NCBI GenBank assembly: GCA_964491375.1 | Contig: CAZBGL010000114.1 | Span: 1-5,701 of the forward strand | From: CAZBGL01 sp964491375 | GTDB taxonomy: Bacteria; Desulfobacterota; Deferrisomatia; Deferrisomatales; Deferrisomataceae | Direction of reading: 5' to 3' | Length of the DNA: 5,701 bases | Shown: positions 1 to 5,701 of the stretch, one piece after another | How positions within the stretch are numbered: the stretch's first letter is position 1 | Layout of the letters: every line of letters begins with the position of its first letter | Translations under genes and position numbers: made by a program | The notes under the pieces: generated by a model | Databases searched by the model: none | What the model was told of the DNA's origin: nothing | Seen by the model: only the letters and a program-made list of their open reading frames with translations

Positions 1-1292
1 TGCCCCTGGCCAGGGATGCGGATCCGGCGGGACGCGTCGCCGCGCTCCTCGAGGCGCGCATGTATCTGGAAGAAGGTCAACCCCACAGGGCGCGGCTCGT
101 GTTGGAGCCCTTGGTGGCTCGAGGGGACTTGGGCGTGGATCTCCACTACCTCTATGCGCGTGCTCTGGCGTTGACCAAGCGTTGGTTCGATGCACGGCGC
201 GAGTACCTCATGGTTTTGAGTCGCGTGCCGGGAAACGTGCGGGCTCGTCTGGACTACGCTCATGTGTTGTATGCCATGGGTGATGTGCGGGGGGTTCTCG
301 ATCAGATTGATGCGCTACCCCGGGAGGCCCGCGCTGGTGCGCGAGCCAAGCTCCTGCGGGCGCGTGCCTTGATCCGGCTGGGAAAGCTGCGAGCCGCACG
401 GGAGGTGTTGGCCGCGCTTCGGGCCGAGGCACCTGACAACCCCGTGCTCTTGGCGGTGGAGGGGGATCTGGCTCGGGCAGCCGGCAAGCCTCGCGAGGCG
501 CTCGCCTGGTACCGGAAGGCCGCGGAAAAGAGCCCAGAGGCGTTCGAGCCGGTGCTGGCCCAGGCCTCGGTCATGCAGGAACTGGGCAGGCCGCTGCGCG
601 AGATCGTGGCCGTGCTCGACGCCTATCAGCAGCGGGCCGGGGAGACCCCTATTGTCTTGAACTTCCTGGCCCGGCTTTATATGGACGCAGGGGAGTGGGT
701 CGCCGCTTCGCGGACGATGGATCGGAGTCTCCTCCTTGAGCCCAACTACTGGGAAACCCGGTACCTGAAAGGCAGGCTCCATTTGGCCCAGGGGGAGCGT
801 GCCAAGGCCGTGGTGGAGTTCGAGGAGGCCATCAACCTCGCCCCGGACGAGCCGGTGCCGTACAACGCGTTGGCCGCGCTGTACCTGGACGAGGGCAAGA
901 CCCGTGAGGCCGAGGCGGTGTACCGGCGGCTCCTCGACCGCAATCCCAGGGAGCCCGTGACGTGCAACAACCTGGCCGCCCTCCTCTTGCGCACCGGGCG
1001 CGAGGCCGAGGCCGTGGACCTTGCGCGCACGGCGCTCGTGGCCGCCCCGGCCAACCCGCACGTGATGGATACCCTGGGCTGGGCCCTCCACAAGGCGGGC
1101 AAACTCGAGGAGGCCGCTCCCTATCTGGAACGGGCCGCAAAAGATCTGCCAGACAATCCCGAGGTCCTGTACCACTGGGCGGTGAGCCTCAGGGAACGGG
1201 GAAGGAAGCAAAAAGCCGCAGAGGTAGCCGCTCAGATCCAAGAGATCGCTCCCGATTCGAGATTCGCCGCCGACGTGGCGGCTTGGCTGTGA
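1..1292 (+). CDS. Tetratricopeptide-repeat (TPR) protein, 5'-truncated by the window edge
   Basis: The visible part is almost entirely TPR helices, about ten to eleven 34-residue units, so the protein is probably a scaffold or assembly factor that binds other proteins. An ATG lies at 60, but the frame is open back to base 3 and the upstream codons (ending VAALLEAR) already form the first half of a TPR, so the true start is outside the window. Counting from that ATG, clear TPR signatures include GKPREALAWYRKA (142-154), GERAKAVVEFEEAINLAPDE (245-264), GKTREAEAVYRRLLDRNP (279-296) and GKLEEAAPYLERA (347-359). The stop is TGA at 1290-1292. The C-terminal pattern DTLGWALHKAG followed by LPDNPEVLYHWAVSLRERG resembles the large TPR proteins of exosortase/PEP-CTERM systems (PrsT-like). 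That is a resemblance only, since such motifs also occur in unrelated TPR proteins. No signal peptide can be judged because the N-terminus is missing. The specific partner is unknown. Confidence 0.9.
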   Translation, partial: PLARDADPAGRVAALLEARMYLEEGQPHRARLVLEPLVARGDLGVDLHYLYARALALTKRWFDARREYLMVLSRVPGNVRARLDYAHVLYAMGDVRGVLDQIDALPREARAGARAKLLRARALIRLGKLRAAREVLAALRAEAPDNPVLLAVEGDLARAAGKPREALAWYRKAAEKSPEAFEPVLAQASVMQELGRPLREIVAVLDAYQQRAGETPIVLNFLARLYMDAGEWVAASRTMDRSLLLEPNYWETRYLKGRLHLAQGERAKAVVEFEEAINLAPDEPVPYNALAALYLDEGKTREAEAVYRRLLDRNPREPVTCNNLAALLLRTGREAEAVDLARTALVAAPANPHVMDTLGWALHKAGKLEEAAPYLERAAKDLPDNPEVLYHWAVSLRERGRKQKAAEVAAQIQEIAPDSRFAADVAAWL

Positions 1293-1300
1293 GTCCGGTT

Positions 1301-1729
1301 TCAGCCCTTCCTGGGGGGGAGGGCCCCCTGGAGGCGACGAACCTGTTCGATCCATTCCGGAGTGATCGGGAGTTTCTCGTTCGTGCGGAAGTCGATGCGG
1401 ACCTGGACGCTCTCGGCCCGGGCGGCGACACGGCCGTCCTCCAGCACCCGGGCCTCGTACGCGAATCCGTAGCTGGTCCGTCCGACCCAGGGGATCCGGA
1501 TCCCCACCTCCAGCGTCTCCCCGAACACCACGGGGCTCAGGTAGTCGCACCGGATCGAGGCCACCAGGAAGTCGATGTCGTCCAGGCTACGGGCCCCGAA
1601 GGCGGCCTCGTAGTAGCGGGTGCGCGCGATCTCGAAGTACGTGAAGTACACCGCGTTGTTCACGTGGCCCAGGGCGTCGATGTCGCGCCAGCGCACATCG
1701 ATGCGGGCCTTCACGGGAAAATCCGGCAT
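1301..1729 (-). CDS. Acyl-CoA thioesterase, 4HBT/YbgC/FadM-like hotdog fold
   Basis: This is a complete 142-residue protein, the usual length of single-domain hotdog thioesterases, which hydrolyse acyl-CoA thioesters to free acid and CoA, normally as cytoplasmic tetramers. The N-terminus carries the family active-site signature D-x-x-G-H-V-N-N at residues 18-25, followed by a hydrophobic/aromatic helix and the EIAR segment (33-36). Asp18 is at the place of the catalytic aspartate of 4-hydroxybenzoyl-CoA thioesterase and YbgC. The DYLSPVVFGETLEV stretch (62-75) matches the family's central strand region. The start is the ATG at 1729-1727, supported by a Shine-Dalgarno AAGGAG six bases upstream. 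The stop is TGA at 1303-1301. The substrate cannot be told from sequence: short or medium acyl-CoA, hydroxybenzoyl-CoA and fatty acyl-CoA clearance are all possible. It is transcribed alone as far as seen, convergent with the TPR gene and separated from nuo by about 1 kb. Family assignment is firm and substrate is unknown. Confidence 0.93.
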   Translation of the reverse strand: MPDFPVKARIDVRWRDIDALGHVNNAVYFTYFEIARTRYYEAAFGARSLDDIDFLVASIRCDYLSPVVFGETLEVGIRIPWVGRTSYGFAYEARVLEDGRVAARAESVQVRIDFRTNEKLPITPEWIEQVRRLQGALPPRKG

Positions 1730-1735
1730 GGCTCG

Positions 1736-1741
1736 CTCCTT
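1736..1741 (-). promoter_or_regulatory. Shine-Dalgarno site of the thioesterase gene
   Basis: Read on the minus strand, AAGGAG lies six bases before the ATG at 1729. It is a near-consensus ribosome binding site at good spacing and fixes the start codon. I could not find a convincing -35/-10 pair upstream of it. Confidence 0.8.
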
Positions 1742-1999
1742 CGTCCGGTTCGTCCTGTTCCGTTTCGCGTCGCAAGGGTCGCTACGGTCTCAGCGGAAGG
1801 TGTCTCGCGCAACGGCCGCCACGACCGCAACGGGTTCTCGCACAGACATCGCGCGGCGTTCGTGGCGTCGTGGCGTGCCCCCCACCGCGTCCCCCGCCAT
1901 GGAAACTGGCCAACCGCGTTCGGCTAACGGTCTTTGACACGGTTGGAGTGGTCTCGACCGACTGTCCCCTGGGCGCACGTTCACGCCCCACCGCCGCCA

Positions 2000-2212
2000 G
2001 GGGCCTGGGGTCGCGCACGCGGCCGGAAGGCCAGACCCCTCCGCCTCGGCCCTGCCCCCTCGACGGGCGAAGAGGGAAAACGCCTCGCGCGCGCCCGGGC
2101 GACTCCCCCGTCCCCTGCCCGGGTAGACCCGCGTGGCCAGAGGACAAGCCGTCTGCGACCTGCTCGGGGCCCGGAACCGCGAAAGGGCCGGAAGGCCAAA
2201 CGCCTTCGTCTC
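2000..2212. repeat. Diverged direct repeat of about 47 bp, two copies about 165 bp apart
   Basis: Copy 1 (2000-2047) and copy 2 (2166-2212) share the perfect core GGCCGGAAGGCC (2021-2032 and 2186-2197). The 15 bases following the core match at 11 positions. The first 16 bases of each copy match at 12, and all four differences there are transitions. A weaker third relative starts with GGGGCCC at 2274. This was aligned by eye. GC-rich composition raises the chance of accidental matches, but the 12-base identity plus flanking agreement at constant spacing argues for common origin. Confidence 0.55.
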
Positions 2213-2575
2213 CCGAGCCCAGCCAGCGCCCACGCGAGCGGCACGAACGCCCCCAACCGGAACCGCCGAGGCCGGGGCCCCGAAGCGGAAACGGGCCCCT
2301 GGGCTCGGGCGGGCGCGAACACGCCGTATGCGACCTCGCCGCGGCACCCCGCCGCTCGGACGCGCCCGGCGAGCACCCTCGGGGCGCGCCGGCGCCGCCC
2401 GGAAACGATAGGGCCGCGGCGACTGTCGGAGCCGGGCCCGCGCCCCGCAGGGGGTCCTCCCGGACCCGTGCGGGTCAAACAGGCCGGTGTGCCACCAGCC
2501 CCGAGCCAACACCCCCAAGGCCGCTCCTCGACCCACACAAAGTCAGTGTCCTGCAAACAAGCCGCCCTGCGGTCT
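2142..2575. repeat. Short dispersed motif ACAAGCCG..TGCGACCT-like, three copies
   Basis: Three related 18-20 base segments occur on the + strand: 2142-2161, 2317-2336 and 2557-2575. The first two match at 17 of 20 positions. The third shares ACAAGCCG, then TGCG, then CT with the first, with one extra base in the middle. After the first and third copies, at similar distance (about 36-39 bases), follows a CGAAA-rGGC-y-G...GGCC segment (near 2180 and 2593). This suggests the copies are parts of a larger decayed unit. No function is known to me. Confidence 0.4.
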
Positions 2576-2651
2576 ACCGGAGCTAGGATGCTCGAAAAGG
2601 CTGTTGGGCCTTCGGCCCATGTCGCGGCCGGAAAACCGCTCCCACCACAAT

Positions 2652-2687
2652 GAGCATTCCAGCCTTCTCGCGTCCTAGCCTTCCAGC
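2652..2687 (-). repeat. Degenerate 8-bp tandem repeat (minisatellite remnant)
   Basis: Read on the minus strand from 2687, the sequence falls into a strict 8-base period: GCTGGAAG, GCTAGGAC, GCGAGAAG, GCTGGAAT, then the partial unit GCTC. Relative to the first unit the others match at 5, 6 and 7 of 8 positions. The leading GC and the G at position 5 are constant across the full units. It lies about 120 bases downstream of nuoN and beyond its terminator, in the less GC-rich end of the spacer. Confidence 0.6.
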
Positions 2688-2750
2688 TCCCTCCAAGAAA
2701 GACGGCAAGGATACGCGATCCAGCCCCGGGCGGGAAAGGTCTTGCGCCGG

Positions 2751-2784
2751 AAACAATGCGGCCGCGCCCACGCGGGCGCGGCCG
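2751..2784 (-). terminator. Rho-independent terminator downstream of nuoN
   Basis: A perfect 11-bp GC stem (2759-2769 with 2774-2784) encloses a 4-base loop. On the minus strand it begins 23 bases after the nuoN stop codon and is followed by CATTGTTT, a T-rich though interrupted tail (2758-2751). Position, stem strength and orientation all fit the transcriptional end of the nuo operon. The T tract is weaker than in textbook examples, so termination efficiency is uncertain. Confidence 0.8.
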
Positions 2785-2807
2785 GTGGACCACGCGGAAG
2801 GTCCGGA

Positions 2808-4220
2808 TCAGGATATGGAGGTGAGCGCCCGGTGGAACCAGCCGAGCACCGAGCCGGGGACCGAGCCCACCCCCAGGATGATGGCGACGAACGCACATCC
2901 CAGGGCCCATCCCAGGGGCGACAGGCCCACGGGTGCCGCCGGCTCGGCGCCCTCCTCCTCGGGGGCATAGGCCGCCTTCACCATCTTCAGGTAGTAATAG
3001 ATCGAGATGGCCGTGTTGATCGCCCCGATCACCACGAGCGCCAGGTGGCCCTTCTCCAACGCCGCGGCCAGAACGAAGAACTTCCCCGCAAAGCCCACCG
3101 TGGGCGGGATGCCCGCAAGGCCGAACGCGGCCACCGCCAGCGTGAGCGCGAGCAGCGGGGCCCTGCGGTGGAGCCCCCTCAGGTTCTCCAGGGTCACGTT
3201 CTCGCCCCGGGGGGCGAGCGCGTAGATCACGTAGAACAGGGCCAGGTTCATCACGAGGTACCCGGCCACGTAGTACATGGCGCCGGCGTAGCCCCGGGGG
3301 CTCGCCGCGAGGATGCCGGTCATCATGAAGCCGGCGTGGGAGATGGAAGAGTACGCCAGGAGCCGCTTGAGGTCCTCCTGGACCAGGGCGGCCAGGTTGC
3401 CATAGGTCATGGAGAGGATCGCAAACAGGACGAGCACGGTCGTGAACGTGCCCTCGCCGCCGCCCAGCCCGGTCAGTCGGATCAGCACGGCCACAGCGCC
3501 CACCTTGGGCAAGGTGGCGATGACCCCCGATGTCTCGTTGGCCGCGCCCTGGTAGATGTCGGGTGTCCACAGGTGGAACGGGAACAGGGCCAGTTTGAAG
3601 AAGAACCCGCCCAGCATCAGGGTAAGCCCCATGAGGCCCATGGGCGAGGCCACCAGCTCCGGATAGACCGCGAGCAGTTCGTCCACCCGGGTGGTGTGGG
3701 CCAGCCCGAACACGTAGCTCATGCCGAACAGGCTCACGCCGGACGCCACGGCGCCGAACAGCACGTACTTGATGCCCGCCTCCACCTGCCAGGCGTGCTC
3801 GGAGCGCCGAAGGGGCACCAGGATGTAAAGCGCGTACGAGGACAGCTCGAGCGCGATGTAGAGGGTCAGCAGTTCCACCCCGCTCGCCAGGAACGTGAGC
3901 CCCAGCACGCTGATGGCCAGGAAGAGGAAGTACTCGGCCTCGTTCTCCGGGTCCACCCCCCGTACCCCTTCGCCGAACGCCACGGCCAGGAAGAACCCCA
4001 GGGCCACGAGGAACTTGAACGCTTGGCTGAACGCGTCCACCCGGTAGGTTCCGGCGAACAGTTCCCCCCGGGCGCCCAGGGTCAGGAGGGCCGTGACCAC
4101 GCCCAGGGCCGACAGCGCGAGCGCGGCGCGCCGGGGCGTCCCCGGCCGCGTGCGCAGCAGGGTCAGGCCGAACAGCGCCAGGGCGACAAGGCTCATGTAG
4201 GTTTCGTGTGCAAACACCAT
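2808..4220 (-). CDS. nuoN: NADH-quinone oxidoreductase subunit N (complex I)
   Basis: This is a complete 470-residue polytopic membrane protein, slightly shorter than but in the normal range for NuoN, one of three antiporter-like subunits of respiratory complex I that couple quinone reduction to proton export across the cytoplasmic membrane. Hydrophobic helices run throughout. Residues expected for proton transfer are in place: Glu125 in ALELSSYALY, Lys209 in FFFKLALFPFHLWTPDIYQG (the discontinuous-helix signature, 206-225), Lys239 in LPKVGAVAV, Lys285 in LKRLLAYSSISHAG, and Lys380 in GFAGKF. The start is the ATG at 4220-4218. The frame has a stop at 4253-4251 and no other ATG, GTG or TTG between them, so the start is well constrained, although the ribosome site is weak (only GGA seven bases upstream). 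The stop is TGA at 2810-2808. A short acidic loop (EEEGAEP, 421-427) precedes the last helix. It follows nuoM and is followed by a terminator, so it is probably the last gene of the operon. Confidence 0.97.
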   Translation of the reverse strand: MVFAHETYMSLVALALFGLTLLRTRPGTPRRAALALSALGVVTALLTLGARGELFAGTYRVDAFSQAFKFLVALGFFLAVAFGEGVRGVDPENEAEYFLFLAISVLGLTFLASGVELLTLYIALELSSYALYILVPLRRSEHAWQVEAGIKYVLFGAVASGVSLFGMSYVFGLAHTTRVDELLAVYPELVASPMGLMGLTLMLGGFFFKLALFPFHLWTPDIYQGAANETSGVIATLPKVGAVAVLIRLTGLGGGEGTFTTVLVLFAILSMTYGNLAALVQEDLKRLLAYSSISHAGFMMTGILAASPRGYAGAMYYVAGYLVMNLALFYVIYALAPRGENVTLENLRGLHRRAPLLALTLAVAAFGLAGIPPTVGFAGKFFVLAAALEKGHLALVVIGAINTAISIYYYLKMVKAAYAPEEEGAEPAAPVGLSPLGWALGCAFVAIILGVGSVPGSVLGWFHRALTSIS

Positions 4221-4330
4221 GGCAACGTCCGTTCGTATGACGGCTGTCCGCTAACGGCTACCGGCCGCAGGCCTCTCGGCCCGGTGACGCCTGCAAGGGC
4301 GCGCCCACCCCGGAGTCGCCGGGAACCCGG
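4221..4330 (-). other. nuoM-nuoN intergenic gap with small inverted repeats
   Basis: The gap is 110 bases, with no room for another gene and no frame that extends either neighbour. Just past the nuoM stop is the inverted repeat CCGGGTTCCCGG (4330-4319 on the minus strand). Around 4260-4285 an imperfect ACCGGCC/GGCCCGGT pairing with one bulge is possible. Neither is followed by a T tract, so they look more like mRNA processing or stability hairpins than terminators. Confidence 0.45.
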
Positions 4331-5701
4331 TCAATGGACCCCTCCGCCGCTCTCCCCGTGGGCCGCGGGCGCGCCGCGGGCCGACCCCTCGCCGGCGTCG
4401 GGTTCGCCGTGGCCTCCTGCTGCCGGGAACAGGGCCTCCAGCAGGCCCTGGAGCCCGCCCTCGGGCAGGCCCTGGGCGGTGCGCGCCTGGACCACCACGT
4501 GGCGCACGCTGGCGTCCATGATGCGGAGGAACGGCCTGGGGTGGAGCCCGATCCAGAACACGAACACCGACAGGAACGCGAGCATCCCGGCCTCCCGGAG
4601 GTCCAGGTCGAACAGGTGCCTCCGGTGGGCTTCGGCGGCGTGGTCCTCGTGGCCGTGTTCCTCCCCGTGGCCGTGGTGATGCCCGCTGGTGCGGTCCCAG
4701 ATGACCTTCTGGAGCAGGCGCAGCATGTACGTGGCCGCGAGCAGGGCCCCCGGAACGGCGAACGCGGCCAGCACCTTGTTCTGGGCGAAGGCGCCGATGA
4801 GCACGAGCAGCTCGCCCACGAAGGAGTTCGTGCCCGGGAACGCCAGGGACGACAGGCTGAACAGCCCCAGGAACGCGACGTACACCGGCATGAACGCGCC
4901 CACGGCCGAGTTGTCCTTGATGAGCCGGCTGTGGGTGCGCTCGTAGAGGATGCCCACGCAGATGAACAGCGCCCCGGTGGTGATGCCGTGGTTCACCATC
5001 TGGAGGATGGCGCCCTCCAGTCCCCGCTGGTTCACCAGGAAGGTGCCCAGGGTCACGAACCCCATGTGGCCCACCGACGAGTAGGCGATGAGCTTCTTCA
5101 TGTCGGTCTGGCCGAGGGCGACGAAGCCGCCGTACAGGATGGAGACGATCGACCCCCACAGGAACACCGGGGCCAGGTAGGCCACGGCCAGGGGCGTCAT
5201 GGGCAGGCAGAACCGGACGAACCCGTAGGTGCCCATCTTCAGGAGCACGCTGGCCAGGATCACGCTGCCGGCCGTGGGCGCCTCCACGTGGGCCGCGGGC
5301 AGCCACGTGTGGAACGGGAACATGGGCACCTTGATGGCGAACGCCAGGGCCATGGCCAGGAACACCCAGAACTGGAACGCGAAGGAGTAGCCCCGGGCCA
5401 TGAGCTCGGGGATCAGGAACGTCCCGGTCTCCAGGTACAGGGCGATCACCGCCACCAGCAGCAGCACGCTTCCCGCCAGGGTGTACAGGAAGAACTTGAC
5501 CGATGCGTACACCTTGCGTGGCCCGCCCCACACCGCGATCAGCAGGTACATGGGGACCAGCATGGCCTCCCAGAACACGTAGAACAGCACCAGGTCGAGG
5601 GCCGAGAACACCCCGACCATGGCCGTCTCCATGACCAGCAGGCTCACCACGAACTCCTTGACCCGCCGGTCGATGTAGCGCCACGAGCACAGCACGCACA
5701 G
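4331..5701 (-). CDS. nuoM: NADH-quinone oxidoreductase subunit M (complex I), N-terminus outside the window
   Basis: This is the C-terminal 456 codons or so of the second antiporter-like proton-pumping subunit of complex I, in the cytoplasmic membrane. The frame is open to the window edge; GTG at 5695-5693 is internal, because LCVLCSWRYID continues the conserved helix, and roughly 80-90 residues are probably missing. Counting from that GTG, expected functional residues are present: Glu43 in FWEAMLVPMYLL, Lys122 in AIKVPMFPFHTWLPAAHVEA (the broken-helix signature, 121-140), Lys153 in LLKMGTYGF, the ALGQTDMKKLIAYSSVGHMG segment (193-212) and Glu295 in SFVGELLVL. Two oddities are a loop at 337-360 with ten histidines mixed with Glu/Asp, and a roughly 50-residue Gly/Ala/His-rich tail after the last membrane helix. 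The stop is TGA at 4333-4331. It lies upstream of nuoN on the same strand, the usual order in nuo operons. Confidence 0.97.
   Translation of the reverse strand: MCVLCSWRYIDRRVKEFVVSLLVMETAMVGVFSALDLVLFYVFWEAMLVPMYLLIAVWGGPRKVYASVKFFLYTLAGSVLLLVAVIALYLETGTFLIPELMARGYSFAFQFWVFLAMALAFAIKVPMFPFHTWLPAAHVEAPTAGSVILASVLLKMGTYGFVRFCLPMTPLAVAYLAPVFLWGSIVSILYGGFVALGQTDMKKLIAYSSVGHMGFVTLGTFLVNQRGLEGAILQMVNHGITTGALFICVGILYERTHSRLIKDNSAVGAFMPVYVAFLGLFSLSSLAFPGTNSFVGELLVLIGAFAQNKVLAAFAVPGALLAATYMLRLLQKVIWDRTSGHHHGHGEEHGHEDHAAEAHRRHLFDLDLREAGMLAFLSVFVFWIGLHPRPFLRIMDASVRHVVVQARTAQGLPEGGLQGLLEALFPAAGGHGEPDAGEGSARGAPAAHGESGGGVH

Larger units (their letters stand above)
1742..2750. other. About 1-kb gene-free, GC-rich, repeat-bearing spacer
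   Basis: Between the thioesterase start and the nuo terminator no frame on either strand gives a protein with recognisable motifs. The open frames are long only because stop codons are rare at this GC content; their products are Arg/Pro/Ala/Gly-rich without hydrophobic cores. The centre (about 1960-2530) is the most GC-rich part and is C-rich on the + strand. From about 2530 the GC content drops and AT-containing stretches appear. The region contains a diverged direct repeat (2000-2212), a short motif present three times (2142, 2317, 2557), several small hairpins (around 2443-2476 and 2605-2619) and a degenerate octamer array (2652-2687). The thioesterase promoter should lie at its left end, but no clear sigma-70 type site is seen. 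No tRNA-like or rRNA-like sequence was recognised. Confidence 0.7.

Noticed and set aside
315..1550. A 411-codon minus-strand frame opposite the TPR gene and running into the thioesterase gene
   Set aside because: The TPR repeats on the + strand and the thioesterase frame explain the sequence. This frame has no family features.
1934..1962. TTGACA on the + strand as a promoter -35 box
   Set aside because: The sequence about 17 bases downstream (ACCGAC) is not a -10 box, and no gene follows on that strand.
1790..2536. A 248-codon minus-strand frame in the spacer, and overlapping + strand frames of similar length
   Set aside because: Arg/Pro/Gly/Ala-rich low complexity, no recognisable motif, no convincing ribosome site, and several competing frames over the same bases; expected at this GC content.
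2000..2575. CRISPR array
   Set aside because: The repeats are diverged, of unequal spacing and few in number, with no uniform spacers and no cas genes.
2605..2619. TGGGCC-TTC-GGCCCA hairpin as a terminator
   Set aside because: The stem is only 6 bp, there is no T tract on either strand, and no gene ends just before it.
2742..4679. A 645-codon open frame on the + strand opposite nuoN and the end of nuoM
   Set aside because: It is the antisense shadow of two well-recognised membrane-protein genes. The product is a Gln/His/Arg/Gly-rich sequence without domains, typical of reading high-GC genes backwards.
4251..5699. A 482-codon minus-strand frame overlapping nuoM
   Set aside because: It is a shifted reading of nuoM. 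The product is Arg/Gly/Pro-rich low complexity, while the nuoM frame has all the family motifs.

Overview
The window is high-GC bacterial DNA with four protein-coding genes, two of them cut by the window edges. The NuoM and NuoN sequences, the GC-rich codon use and the gene style suggest a high-GC member of the Desulfobacterota/Deltaproteobacteria (a Deferrisoma- or Desulfuromonas-like organism). That placement is an impression from sequence style and has not been tested by comparison.

Left part (1-1729): the 3' portion of a gene for a long tetratricopeptide-repeat (TPR) protein reads rightward. It meets head-on a leftward gene for a small hotdog-fold acyl-CoA thioesterase of the 4HBT/YbgC/FadM type. 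The two stop codons are only 8 bases apart.

Middle part (1730-2807): about 1.07 kb with no gene I can support. It is extremely GC-rich and C-rich on the + strand, and it holds diverged direct repeats, a short motif seen three times, and a degenerate 8-bp tandem array. It ends with a strong intrinsic terminator facing the nuo genes. The open frames here are low-complexity Arg/Pro/Ala/Gly artefacts.

Right part (2808-5701): two leftward genes, nuoM (5' end beyond the window) and nuoN. They encode two of the three antiporter-like proton-pumping membrane subunits of respiratory complex I (NADH:quinone oxidoreductase). nuoN is followed by an 11-bp GC hairpin with a T-containing tail, so this is very likely the 3' end of a nuo operon. 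The two genes are separated by an unusually roomy 110 bp, and NuoM carries a histidine-rich loop and a glycine/alanine-rich C-terminal tail.

No clearly new multi-gene system is visible. The points most worth a second look are the repeat-laden 1-kb spacer, the octamer array, and the His-rich insertion in NuoM.
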